This document shows, in pieces, positions 44,888-53,771 of a stretch of 64,000 nt of DNA. The notes below the pieces were generated by a model. That model was given only the letters and a program-made list of their open reading frames with translations, made no database searches and was not told where the DNA came from. The DNA lies in assembly GCA_016795425.1 (NCBI GenBank), contig JAEUHG010000273.1:30712-94711 (forward strand), in the 5' to 3' direction. Source of the DNA: Verrucomicrobiales bacterium (GTDB lineage Bacteria; Verrucomicrobiota; Verrucomicrobiia; Limisphaerales; CAIMTB01). The position numbers and the translations under genes were made by a program. Each line of letters starts with the position of its first letter. The first letter of the stretch is position 1.

Positions 44888-46668
44888 ACACGCGCCCTTT
44901 CCCCATCCTGCCCCTGGCCCTGACCGCCGCACTCGCCGGCGCTGCGGGCTGGTGGGCGGCCTCCCGCTTCCATCGCCACCCCGACACCTCGACCAGCCGG
45001 GCGTCGGCCCTGCCGAAACCCGGCGAACGGAGGATCCTCTATTACCAGTCCGCGATGCATCCCTGGATCAAGTCCGACAAGCCCGGGAAATGCACGATTT
45101 GCGGCATGGATCTCACCCCGGTATTCGAAGGAGACAGCGGATTCGGCGTGGAACCCGGACTGGTCACTCTATCGTCCAACGCCATCTCCGTGCTGCATGT
45201 GCGCACCGCGCCTGTACGGCGCGGTGTTCTCCATCGCACCCTGCGCGTGGCCGGCATCCTGGAGGACGACGCAACCCGTCATCGCATCGTGTCGGCATGG
45301 ACCGGAGGGCGCATTGATGCCCTGTACGTCAATTTTTCGGGTGCCGAAATCACCGAGGGCCAGCCCTTGGCTCGCTTCTACAGCCCCATGCTGCTGGAAG
45401 CCGAACGCCAGTACCTCGCGGTGATCGGTGGCGGCATTCCGGGTTCCGCGACGAGCGGTCCTGATCTACTGCGACAGGCCGCGGCACAGCGGCTCCGACA
45501 GCTCGGGCTGACCGAACTTCAAATCGAAGCGCTACCGTCGAAGCACGCGACCAACCACTTCACCGAGATCCTCGCCCCTGCGGGCGGCACGGTGGTGGAA
45601 TCATTCGTTTACGCCGGGCAATACGTCATGGAAGGCGAGAAACTCTTCGAGATCGCGGATTTCTCGAACCTCTGGTTCCAGTTTGACGTCTACGAGCAGG
45701 ACTTGCCCTGGATCCGGACCGGCCTGCAGGTGTCGGTCACCACCCCGTCAGTCCCGGGACGCGTCTTCAACGCCCCGATCCAGTTCATCGACCCCAACCT
45801 CAAGGAGATGACCCGCAGCGCCAAAGTGCGCGTGGAGATTCCCAATCCCTCGATCGAAGAGAACGGGTCGCGCCGACGCCTGCTCCAACACCGCCTCTAC
45901 GCCGAAGGCGCGGTCAGCATCGATATCCCCGACCTGCTCTTGTTGCCGCGCAGCGCGGTGTTGGCCGCCGACGATCGCCCGGTCGTGTATATCGACAAGG
46001 GCGGCGGCGCTTATGAACAGCGGTCCGTCACCTTGGGACGCGTCGGCGACACCACCGTCGAAGTCCTCCACGGAGTGGCCACCGACGAACCGGTCGTCGT
46101 CCAAGGCAACCTCCTGCTCGACGCCCAGGCCAACATCAACCAGGCGATTCACGCCGCGGACGACGCGTCCCACGCCGCATCGACACCCCAAACGGGAGCC
46201 ACCCCCACCCCGCTGACTTCCGAGCAAGTCGCCGCCGCCCGTCTTGTCCTGGCGATTGCCGATCAACTCCGTGCCGCCCTGGCCGCCGACGATCTGAGCG
46301 CATTCCGTGCCGCGGCAAATGAATGGACGACGGCCAGCCAGAGACTCTTTCAGGCGTTGGATGATACCGATCCCCGGCGCCATCTGGCGCAACGCCTCGC
46401 TGCAGTCACGCCTCCCTCCGACGTCCCTGACCTCCGCGCCGCCCGCCGGATTTTCCATGCGTTGAGCGTGGAGGTTGTGGCCTTCGCAAAGCCTTTGCGC
46501 ACCAGTGTCACGGAGTTTCGAGACCTCAAGATCTACCGTTGCCCGATGACCTCCGAATCCTTCGAGGGAGCGCCGTCAAAGGCCGAGTGGCTTCAGCTTG
46601 CGCCTCCGCTGCGCAACCCTTGGTTCGGCGCCGAAATGCTCGAATGCGGCGTCGAGGTCCGCGACTGA
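44884..46668 (+). CDS. CusB-type RND periplasmic adaptor with HMBD and DUF3347 domains
   Basis: A 594-aa membrane-fusion protein, first residues anchoring it in the inner membrane (ILPLALTAALAGAAGWWAA). A heavy-metal-binding domain follows (YYQSAMHPWIKS, GKCTICGMDL, 53-82), typical of CusB-like Cu/Ag adaptors. The barrel-sandwich and beta-barrel parts follow (TLRVAGILEDD, EILAPAGGTVVESFVYAGQYV, LWFQFDVYEQDLPWI). The last ~150 residues form a DUF3347-like domain (YRCPMTSESFEG, WLQL, NPWFGAEMLECG) often found in separate proteins. The fusion and overlapping start support copper/silver-type efflux, though cobalt or nickel cannot be excluded. Confidence 0.9.
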   Translation: MNTRPFPILPLALTAALAGAAGWWAASRFHRHPDTSTSRASALPKPGERRILYYQSAMHPWIKSDKPGKCTICGMDLTPVFEGDSGFGVEPGLVTLSSNAISVLHVRTAPVRRGVLHRTLRVAGILEDDATRHRIVSAWTGGRIDALYVNFSGAEITEGQPLARFYSPMLLEAERQYLAVIGGGIPGSATSGPDLLRQAAAQRLRQLGLTELQIEALPSKHATNHFTEILAPAGGTVVESFVYAGQYVMEGEKLFEIADFSNLWFQFDVYEQDLPWIRTGLQVSVTTPSVPGRVFNAPIQFIDPNLKEMTRSAKVRVEIPNPSIEENGSRRRLLQHRLYAEGAVSIDIPDLLLLPRSAVLAADDRPVVYIDKGGGAYEQRSVTLGRVGDTTVEVLHGVATDEPVVVQGNLLLDAQANINQAIHAADDASHAASTPQTGATPTPLTSEQVAAARLVLAIADQLRAALAADDLSAFRAAANEWTTASQRLFQALDDTDPRRHLAQRLAAVTPPSDVPDLRAARRIFHALSVEVVAFAKPLRTSVTEFRDLKIYRCPMTSESFEGAPSKAEWLQLAPPLRNPWFGAEMLECGVEVRD

Positions 46669-46692
46669 CGACATCCCCATGAATCTGTTTTC

Positions 46693-46717
46693 ACCACAGA
46701 GGCACAGAGGCACGGAG
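46693..46717. repeat. short tandem octamer (CACAGAGG-type)
   Basis: Three head-to-tail octamers, CACAGAGG, CACAGAGG and CACGGAGC (46695-46718), sit between the adaptor and RND genes. ACCACAGAGGCACAGAGG-like strings are widespread as dispersed intergenic elements in many environmental bacterial genomes; whether this is one of them needs a genome-wide count. Confidence 0.4.
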
Positions 46718-46821
46718 CGAAAAGGCAACGCACTCCATCTACTCATGAACCGTTGGATCCTGCACACCTCGTCGCCGCGCGAAGAGGGCCACCGGACTGG
46801 CTCCGATTCCGATCAAGGTGG

Positions 46822-46844
46822 GCCCTGTCGCGCTGCGACAGGGC
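46822..46844. repeat. 10-bp perfect hairpin
   Basis: GCCCTGTCGC (46822-46831) and GCGACAGGGC (46835-46844) flank a 3-nt loop in the 241-bp gap before the RND gene. There is no T-tract. It could reduce read-through and tune the pump level, or be a REP-type element; both are guesses. Confidence 0.45.
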
Positions 46845-46909
46845 AATCCCGCCGGCGATGAGGTCCACGGCCCCGTTTCGTATCCAGACTCTGGAAATCT
46901 TCACCACCC

Positions 46910-49900
46910 ATGATCGCACGTCTCATCGACTGGTCGCTCGCCAACCGCTTCCTGGTGTTCTGCGGCTTGCTCCTGGCCATCGCCTGGGGGACCAAGGCGC
47001 TGGTCACCACGCCGGTCGACGCCATCCCGGATCTCTCCGAGAACCAGGTGATCGTCTTCGCCGACTGGCCGGGACGCTCGCCTCAGGAGGTAGAGGACCA
47101 GGTCACGTACCCCCTCTCCGTCAACCTCCAGGGCCTTGCCGGCGTCAAAACCGTCCGCGCCCTTTCCATGTTCGGTTTCTCGCTGGTCACCGTCATCTTC
47201 GAGGACAAGGTCGACAACTACTTCGCCCGTGCCCGTGTCCTTGAACGCCTCAATTACCTCGGCAGCCTGATGCCGGAGGGCGTCATTCCATTGCTGGGTC
47301 CCGATGCCACCGGCCTCGGATGGGTCTACCAGTATTATCTCGAAGTCGATCCGGCCCGTTCCACCCAGGGGGGATACGATCTCGGCGAACTGCGCGCGCT
47401 CCAGGACTGGTTCATCCGGTATCAGCTGCAATCCGTCGCCGGCGTCGCCGAAGTCGCCAGCCTCGGCGGGTTTGTGAAGCAATACCAAATCGAGGTGTCT
47501 TCCACCAAGATGCGGACCGCCGGGGTCATGCTTAAGGACGTCCTCGACGCCGTCGCCAACAACAACCTCAACGTGGGCGGCAAGGTCATCGAGGAGAATG
47601 GCATGGAGTTCGTCGTCCGCGGCCTCGGCCTGGTTCGATCCCTCGCGGATCTCGAAAACATCGTGGTCATGCAGCGCGACGGCACGCCGGTCTACCTGCG
47701 GGACATCGCGACTTTGCAGCTGGGTGGCGATTTCCGTCGCGGCGCGCTGGACGTCAACGGCCACGAAACCGTCGGTGGCATTGTCGTCATGCGGACAGGC
47801 GAGAACGCCATGGAAGTCATCCGTCGCGTCAAGGAACGGGTCGCCCAACTCGCCGCCAGCCTGCCGCCGGGAGTCACTCTTCGACCGTTCTACGACCGCA
47901 GCGACCTGATTCAGCGAACCATCGACACGTTGAAGCATGCGCTGATCGAGGAGGTGTTGCTGGTGACCCTCGCGCATATCCTTTTCCTGTTCCACTTCCG
48001 GAGCATCCTGATCGTCACCATCCCGCTGCCGGCCTCGATCCTGATCTCGTTCATCCTGATGCAACAGTTCGGCATCAGTTCCAACATCATGTCCCTGGCC
48101 GGCATCGCGATCGCGATCGGCGTGCTCGTGGATGCCGGCATCGTCATGACCGAGAATGTCATCCGCCAATGCGAACGCGCGGAAGAAGAGAAGGCGCACC
48201 GACTCGGAGTGACGGACGTGTCGTCGCCCGAGGCTCAGAAACAAGTGCGGCTGACTGCGGCCGAAACCTACCAGGTGACGCTCCAAGCCTCGAAAATGGT
48301 CGGGCGCCCGATCTTCTTCGCCATGGCCATCATCATTCTCGCCTTCGTTCCGGTGTTTGTGCTCAGCGGCCAGGAAGGAAAGCTCTTCCATCCGCTCGCC
48401 TTCACCAAGACGTTCGCGTGTGTCGGGGCTACTTTGCTCGCCGTCACCGTCGTCCCCGTCCTCTGTTCGCTGCTGGTCCGTGGGCCATTCCATCGGGAAC
48501 AGGACAATTGGATCATGAAGATCCTTCTGGCGATCTACGATCCTGTCCTCAATTGGTCGCTGCGCCATCGCACCGTCGTCCTCGCCGCCGCCGCCACCCT
48601 CCTGGCCATGGCTGGCGCGATCGCCTTCGGACTTCCCCGCGCCATCACCCGTCAACTCGACGCGGGTTCCTGGCCTCGCGTGGCGCAACTCTTCCGCGGC
48701 ATCGGCAGCGAATTCATGCCCACTCTCGAGGAGGGTTCCTTGCTCTACATGCCGGTCCTGCTCCCCAGCACCTCCCTGACGGAGGTTCATCGTATCATGG
48801 CCTGGCAGGACAAAGTCATGAGCCAGGTGCCGGAAGTTGCTTCCGTCGCCGGCAAACTCGGGCGGGCGGAGACCGCCACCGATCCGGCACCCATCGAAAT
48901 GATCGAAACCACGATCATGCTCAAGCCCCGAGACCAATGGCGCCCCGGCACCACCAAACAATCCCTCATCGCCGAACTCACCGAGAAGATGACCACTGTG
49001 CCGGGTTACGTTCCGGGCTTCCTCCAACCCATCGAGAACCGCATTCTCATGATCAGCACCGGCATCCGCGCCCAGGTCGGTGTCAAGGTGCTCGGCGACA
49101 ACCTCGATGCCCTTCAGAAAAAGGCCTTCGAAATCGAGCGTGTCGTGCGTTCCGTGCCCGGCGCCGCCGGTGTCGCTCCCTCACGTGTCCAGGCCAAACC
49201 CTACCTCGAAGTCGAGGTCGACCGCCGAGCCATGGCACGCTTCGGACTCGCCGCCAAGGATGTGCTCGAAGTGGTCGAAGCCGGCCTGGGCGGAATGAAC
49301 GTCACCACCACCATCGAGGGCCGTGAACGATTCCCCATCCAGGTCCGACTCGAGCGTCAGGAGCGCAGCGACATCGAGCGACTCGGCGAGGTCCTGGTCG
49401 CCACTCCCGCCGGAAAAGTGATCCCGCTGGGACAGGTCGCTCGCGTCCGGCGCGTGATCGGTCCCAGTGAAATTGCCAGCGAGAACGGGCGCCTGCGCCT
49501 CTTCGTCCAGGCCAATGTCCAGGACCGCGACCTCGGCGGGTTCGTTCGCGAAGTGCGGGACCGAGTGGCCGCGGAGGTGCCGTTGGAGCCGGGTATGACC
49601 ATCGAGTACAGCGGTCAATACGAGAACCTTCTGCACGCGAGCGAGACGTTGAAGGTCATCTTTCCCACCGTCCTGCTGGTCATCTTTCTCCTGCTCTACA
49701 TCACCTATGGATCGGCGAAGGAGGCGGCCCATGTGCTTCTTGCGGTGCCGTTCGCGCTCAGTGGAAGCGTGTTCCTCCAATACTTCCTCGGCTACCCCTT
49801 CAGCGTGGCGGTCTGGGTCGGTTACATTTCCCTCTTCGGCATCGCCATCCAGACGGGGGTCGTCATGGTGGTCTACCTGGAGGAAATGCTGGAGAAGAAG

Positions 49901-50191
49901 AAGCACGAACGGGGCGAGCGCTTCGATCGAGAGGACCTGCTGCAGGCCGTGAAGGACGGCGCGCGACTGAGGCTTCGACCCAAGGTCATGACGGTCGCCA
50001 CCACCATCGCCAGTCTCTTGCCGATCATGTGGAGCGACCGAACCGGTGCCGAGGTGATGAAACCGATCGCCACTCCCGTCATCGGCGGCTCCATCAGCAG
50101 CCTCGTTCACATCTTGATCGTCACCCCCGTCATCTTCGCCTGGCTGCGGGAGCGGGAATTGAAGAAGAAGCCGACACCCGAAGCGCCATGA
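46910..50191 (+). CDS. CusA/CzcA-type RND efflux pump, inner-membrane component
   Basis: A 1093-aa heavy-metal efflux RND protein with 12 predicted membrane helices around two large periplasmic loops. Key stretches: DAIPDLSENQVIVFADWPGRSP, VEDQVTYPLSVNLQG, LGPDATGLGWVYQYYLE (CusA-like), GVLVDAGIVMTENVIRQCE in helix 4 with the proton-relay Asp/Glu, FMPTLEEGSLLYMPVLLPS, and the second-half helices FPTVLLVIFLLLYITYG. It uses the proton gradient to move metal through adaptor and TolC partner. Substrate is most likely Cu/Ag by similarity of the LGPDATG region and the adaptor HMBD, but cannot be fixed by eye. Confidence 0.93.
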   Translation: MIARLIDWSLANRFLVFCGLLLAIAWGTKALVTTPVDAIPDLSENQVIVFADWPGRSPQEVEDQVTYPLSVNLQGLAGVKTVRALSMFGFSLVTVIFEDKVDNYFARARVLERLNYLGSLMPEGVIPLLGPDATGLGWVYQYYLEVDPARSTQGGYDLGELRALQDWFIRYQLQSVAGVAEVASLGGFVKQYQIEVSSTKMRTAGVMLKDVLDAVANNNLNVGGKVIEENGMEFVVRGLGLVRSLADLENIVVMQRDGTPVYLRDIATLQLGGDFRRGALDVNGHETVGGIVVMRTGENAMEVIRRVKERVAQLAASLPPGVTLRPFYDRSDLIQRTIDTLKHALIEEVLLVTLAHILFLFHFRSILIVTIPLPASILISFILMQQFGISSNIMSLAGIAIAIGVLVDAGIVMTENVIRQCERAEEEKAHRLGVTDVSSPEAQKQVRLTAAETYQVTLQASKMVGRPIFFAMAIIILAFVPVFVLSGQEGKLFHPLAFTKTFACVGATLLAVTVVPVLCSLLVRGPFHREQDNWIMKILLAIYDPVLNWSLRHRTVVLAAAATLLAMAGAIAFGLPRAITRQLDAGSWPRVAQLFRGIGSEFMPTLEEGSLLYMPVLLPSTSLTEVHRIMAWQDKVMSQVPEVASVAGKLGRAETATDPAPIEMIETTIMLKPRDQWRPGTTKQSLIAELTEKMTTVPGYVPGFLQPIENRILMISTGIRAQVGVKVLGDNLDALQKKAFEIERVVRSVPGAAGVAPSRVQAKPYLEVEVDRRAMARFGLAAKDVLEVVEAGLGGMNVTTTIEGRERFPIQVRLERQERSDIERLGEVLVATPAGKVIPLGQVARVRRVIGPSEIASENGRLRLFVQANVQDRDLGGFVREVRDRVAAEVPLEPGMTIEYSGQYENLLHASETLKVIFPTVLLVIFLLLYITYGSAKEAAHVLLAVPFALSGSVFLQYFLGYPFSVAVWVGYISLFGIAIQTGVVMVVYLEEMLEKKKHERGERFDREDLLQAVKDGARLRLRPKVMTVATTIASLLPIMWSDRTGAEVMKPIATPVIGGSISSLVHILIVTPVIFAWLRERELKKKPTPEAP

Positions 50192-50301
50192 CGACGCCTC
50201 ACCGCCGCTCAACCCTTGCCAGCCATATCGGCACCGAAATGCCGAAACCCCACGCCGTCATTCCGTGAAGGAAACCGAGCGCCACCCCTCAACCCGTCCT
50301 C

Positions 50302-50739
50302 CTACTTCGTCTGCGCAAACAACATCAGCACCCGTGGTCCCCGGTCCGTCTGCAACTGCCATTGCTCTTCCTGAAATCCGTGCGGCACCGCCAGGCCGTC
50401 GCACGACTTGTCGTAGGTCGGCTTGCCATCGACCAAGAGCATGTAGTGATGGGTGCGATTCCCCGGGATGTGATGCATCGTGGTATGCCAGGCGTCGAGC
50501 TTGCCGTCGCGCATCAACGGCACTTTCTGCCAGTGCGTGAAGGAACCCACGATCTCCACCGTCTCCGGATCCTGGGTGCAGCCGTCCGGCAAACGCCAGC
50601 GGAACACCTTGCTGAAGACCTGCTTGTTGGGCTGGGACCCTTGCCCGGACGCCGAGTTGCGCCCCGGCGTTTCGCGCATGATGGGTCCGCCTTTGGGAGG
50701 CGTTTTTCTCCGAAGTAGGTTTCCGAATGACTGGAACAT
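50302..50739 (-). CDS. AMPK-type glycogen-binding (CBM48) domain protein
   Basis: A 145-aa soluble protein starting at ATG 50739 (MFQSFGNLL); the frame remains open to 50790. Residues ~45-140 are an isoamylase/AMPK-beta-like carbohydrate-binding domain: DPETVEIVGSFTHWQKVPLMRD, WHTTMHHIPGNRTHHYMLLVDGKPTYD. Such stand-alone domains bind alpha-glucans; no enzyme part is attached. It is convergent with the RND gene and lies 135 bp downstream of the GH32 gene. Confidence 0.85.
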   Translation of the reverse strand: MFQSFGNLLRRKTPPKGGPIMRETPGRNSASGQGSQPNKQVFSKVFRWRLPDGCTQDPETVEIVGSFTHWQKVPLMRDGKLDAWHTTMHHIPGNRTHHYMLLVDGKPTYDKSCDGLAVPHGFQEEQWQLQTDRGPRVLMLFAQTK

Positions 50740-50874
50740 ATCGCACTGAAAAGCGCGGCGGAAAGTAGGGGAGACCAAGACCAGACTCAAACAGAGACAT
50801 CAAATTTCTCCCTGAGGCGCCACTCCACCCGTCCCGCCCACCTCCCTGCGGCTTCCGCCCGGCGCTGGTTTCCC

Positions 50875-52458
50875 TTACCAAACCGGCGTCATTCGCCACG
50901 CGCTCAACGAGGTAATCCGCGCGCCGTTGCCTTCCGCAAACACCGAAACCCCGTCGTCACCGGGCTCGAAGGGTATCACCTCCGTCAGGCATTGCCCCGC
51001 CGCATACACCTCCAGGCACGAACGATCCAGAAAGACTCGGAACTCCACCCGACCGCCGGTCAGATCGCCAAAAAGCGACATCGAGGTCCCGCCCACTTCC
51101 AACCGCTTGCCGTCCCAACGCACGTTGACGCAACGCTTGCCGTCCGCTGACTGCCGCAAGCGCAACCCGACCGCGGATGCCTCGCCACGTTCGAAAATCG
51201 CCTCGATCTCCATTGCCTCGCCGCGTGCCTCGATCCATTGCCTCTCACCCGACAGCGGCTCGCTGCGCAACCGGGAGCGCGTTCCGCGGAGCTGCTCGAC
51301 CTCGGGCGCCGGACGTTGCATCAACACGCCACTGCTCACCGACAACTGGCGCGGAAGCGTCAGGCATCCGTTCCAACCGCGACCCTCGGGAAACCCGCGG
51401 ATCCAACCGAACAACACCCGCCGCCCGGTCTGGTCCGCGAAGCACTGAGGCGCATAATAGCCCCCGCCATAATCGGCAAAGCCCCGCCGCTTGGCCGCGA
51501 ATTGGCCCGACTCGGGATCGAACGTCCCCGTGAACCACTCGACACGTCGGTGCGGTGACAGCATCAGCACCCAGGTACCATCGAGTGGGAACAGTTGTGG
51601 GCACTCGATGTTCTTCACCTCCGGATCGGGATGCTCGAACACCACGCCGCGGTCCTTCCATCGGGTGAGTTCTCCGTTCTCGGCTTCGTACAGCCGGACC
51701 ACCGCCTGCCCTCCCTTGCCTTGGTTCAGATTCCCTCCACAGACCAAAAACGTCCGGCGACCGACGCGAAACACAAACGGGTCGCGCCAGTCGTAGACTT
51801 TCTGTGCTCCGTGCAAGGACTCGGTCAAAACCGGATTGGAGGCGGGCTTCCGCCAGGTCACCAGATCCTCGGAACCCCGAGCCATCCACTGTTCCGCATG
51901 AACATCCGCTCCCCGGCCGCGTCCGATGCTCGTGTAGAAAATTACCGGTTGCTCCTGGGCGTCGAGGGTCGCACATCCCGAGAAGACGTGCTCTTCACCC
52001 ACCTCTTTGGACGGCCACAACGCGATGGGCAGATGTTCCCAACGGACCAGGTCGCGCGACCGCGCGTGCCCCCAATGCATGTTGCCCCAGGTGTCCGCGT
52101 ACGGATTGTGCTGATAAAAGAGATGATACCAACCGCGGTGATGGATCAGTCCATTGGGATCGTTCATCCATTGGGCGGGCGGCCGAAAATGAAACACCGG
52201 CCGACCTGGGTCAGCCATGGCTTTCGGCACCGCGTTGCTCACGCTTTGCATGGCTCGCACCAGAGCCTCGCGTCCTTCGGGAGCCAAATCCGCCGCCGCC
52301 AGCGATCGACCCGGCCCAGCGAAGCTGACGGTGAGCAAGAGCAGCGCGGCGCCCCAAAGCCTGCCTTGGCCAGCCCAGGCCGCCTTATGGCGTCGAATGG
52401 CGACAACTCGCCTCGGAATAGGTTCCCTGGGAAACAGTGGCTCGGGAAGTGGATCCAT
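50875..52458 (-). CDS. GH32 beta-fructosidase (levanase/invertase-like)
   Basis: A 527-aa glycoside hydrolase family 32 protein from ATG 52458; upstream codons to 52551 are unconvincing. A basic N-terminus and hydrophobic stretch (LWGAALLLLTVSFAGPGRSLA) indicate export. The three catalytic blocks are seen: WMNDPNG (nucleophile Asp), WRDPFVF (stabiliser Asp) and IECPQLF (acid/base Glu), plus HLFYQHNPYADTWGNMHWGHA. The C-terminal beta-sandwich includes FRVFLDRSCLEVYA. It cleaves terminal or internal fructose units from fructans or sucrose. It is divergent from the epimerase-like gene. Confidence 0.94.
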   Translation of the reverse strand: MDPLPEPLFPREPIPRRVVAIRRHKAAWAGQGRLWGAALLLLTVSFAGPGRSLAAADLAPEGREALVRAMQSVSNAVPKAMADPGRPVFHFRPPAQWMNDPNGLIHHRGWYHLFYQHNPYADTWGNMHWGHARSRDLVRWEHLPIALWPSKEVGEEHVFSGCATLDAQEQPVIFYTSIGRGRGADVHAEQWMARGSEDLVTWRKPASNPVLTESLHGAQKVYDWRDPFVFRVGRRTFLVCGGNLNQGKGGQAVVRLYEAENGELTRWKDRGVVFEHPDPEVKNIECPQLFPLDGTWVLMLSPHRRVEWFTGTFDPESGQFAAKRRGFADYGGGYYAPQCFADQTGRRVLFGWIRGFPEGRGWNGCLTLPRQLSVSSGVLMQRPAPEVEQLRGTRSRLRSEPLSGERQWIEARGEAMEIEAIFERGEASAVGLRLRQSADGKRCVNVRWDGKRLEVGGTSMSLFGDLTGGRVEFRVFLDRSCLEVYAAGQCLTEVIPFEPGDDGVSVFAEGNGARITSLSAWRMTPVW

Positions 52459-52538
52459 GGGGGTCACGGTGGCGGCGAAAATAGTGTGCTTGCAGTATGA
52501 GAGTCCTGCCCCGAAAACCAAGCCCGGCCAACGCCTCC

Positions 52539-53771
52539 ATGCGCATCGCACTCGCCACTCTCCTCATGCTCCCCACCCTGGCCAGCTCCGCCGCCGAGCC
52601 GTTCCGGCAAATCATCACCAGCGCCACCCGCGGTGTTCGAACGGAGCAATGGACCCTCACCCACCGCGACCTGGGGACTCCCACACCCTGGAGCATTCGC
52701 AAACTCACCCTGCACGGCGGACGCCAGGAAGGGGTGGAGGTCGTCGTGGTCGACAATGGAGTGCTCACCTTTACCGTCGTTCCCACCCGCGGCATGGGCA
52801 TCCTGGAAGCCACCGCCGGGGATGTCCGCCTCGGATGGGAATCGCCCGTGCGCGAAGTGGTCCATCCCCAGTACATCAACCTCGAACAGCGCGGCGGCCT
52901 CGGCTGGCTCGAGGGTTTCAATGAATGGATGGTGCGCTGCGGTCTCGAATGGGCCGGACACCCAGGCAAGGACGAGTTCGTCAATAACGTCGGCGCCAAA
53001 TCCGAGATGCAACTCACCTTGCACGGTCGCATCGCCAACATTCCCGCCAGCGAAGTCGAAGTGGTCGTCGATGCGGCGCCGCCGCACCGGTTGCGTATCC
53101 GCGGACGCGTCGATGAGAGAATGTTCTACGGGCCGAAGCTGGAGCTGTGGACGGAAGTCTCCACCGACCCCGGATCGACGGTGTTTCGCATCGAGGACTC
53201 CCTCACCAATCACGGCGCGCACGAACAGGAATTCCAGATGATCTACCACTGCAACTTCGGCGCGCCACTGCTCGATGCCGGGTCGCGGGTCGCCGGCGCC
53301 TTTCGACGGGTCACGCCGTTCAATGCCCACGCCGCCAAGGATGTCGAACGCTTCACCGAATACGGCGGACCAACCACAGGTTTCGTCGAGCAGGTCTACT
53401 GCATCGAGCCCGCCGCCGATAGCACCGGCCGCTCGCTCGTCATGATCCAGAACGCGCGCGCCGACCGCGGTGTCGCCATGACTTTCTCCGTCGAGGCCCT
53501 GCCGTACTTCACCCTCTGGAAAAACCTCGCCGCCACCCAGGAGGGATACGTCACCGGACTCGAGCCCGGCACCAGCTACCCCTACAACCGCCGCGTCGAA
53601 CGGCTCGGTGGTCGTGTCCCGCGCCTCGCTGCCGGCGCCACCCGCAAGCTCGGCATCGACGTGTCCGTGCTTCTGTCCCGCGAGGATCTCCTGCGCGCCG
53701 CCAATGAGATCAAGCGTATCCAGGGCGGACGTGAAGTGCAGATCGACAAGCAGCCGTTCAAGGTCGAGTGA
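52539..53771 (+). CDS. DUF4432 / aldose-1-epimerase-like protein
   Basis: A ~410-aa galactose-mutarotase-fold protein of the DUF4432 family. ATG 52539 (MRIALATLLMLPTLASSAA) gives a clean signal peptide; ATG 52497 in frame is an alternative. Family marks include VVPTRGMGILEA, GWLEGFNEWMVRCGLEWAGHPG, TLHGRIANIPASEVEV, YHCNFGAPLLDAGS and YFTLWKNLAATQEGYVTGLEPGT. A sugar epimerase or lyase-like role is possible. Its stop overlaps the ABC transporter start (GTGA), coupling them, and it is divergent from GH32, hinting at a sugar-related locus. Confidence 0.87.
   Translation: MRIALATLLMLPTLASSAAEPFRQIITSATRGVRTEQWTLTHRDLGTPTPWSIRKLTLHGGRQEGVEVVVVDNGVLTFTVVPTRGMGILEATAGDVRLGWESPVREVVHPQYINLEQRGGLGWLEGFNEWMVRCGLEWAGHPGKDEFVNNVGAKSEMQLTLHGRIANIPASEVEVVVDAAPPHRLRIRGRVDERMFYGPKLELWTEVSTDPGSTVFRIEDSLTNHGAHEQEFQMIYHCNFGAPLLDAGSRVAGAFRRVTPFNAHAAKDVERFTEYGGPTTGFVEQVYCIEPAADSTGRSLVMIQNARADRGVAMTFSVEALPYFTLWKNLAATQEGYVTGLEPGTSYPYNRRVERLGGRVPRLAAGATRKLGIDVSVLLSREDLLRAANEIKRIQGGREVQIDKQPFKVE

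Noticed and set aside
46901..49027. 708-codon minus-strand frame opposite the RND pump
   Set aside because: Composition is Asp/Glu/His/Arg-rich without motifs; it mirrors the codon use of the clear RND gene in high-GC DNA.
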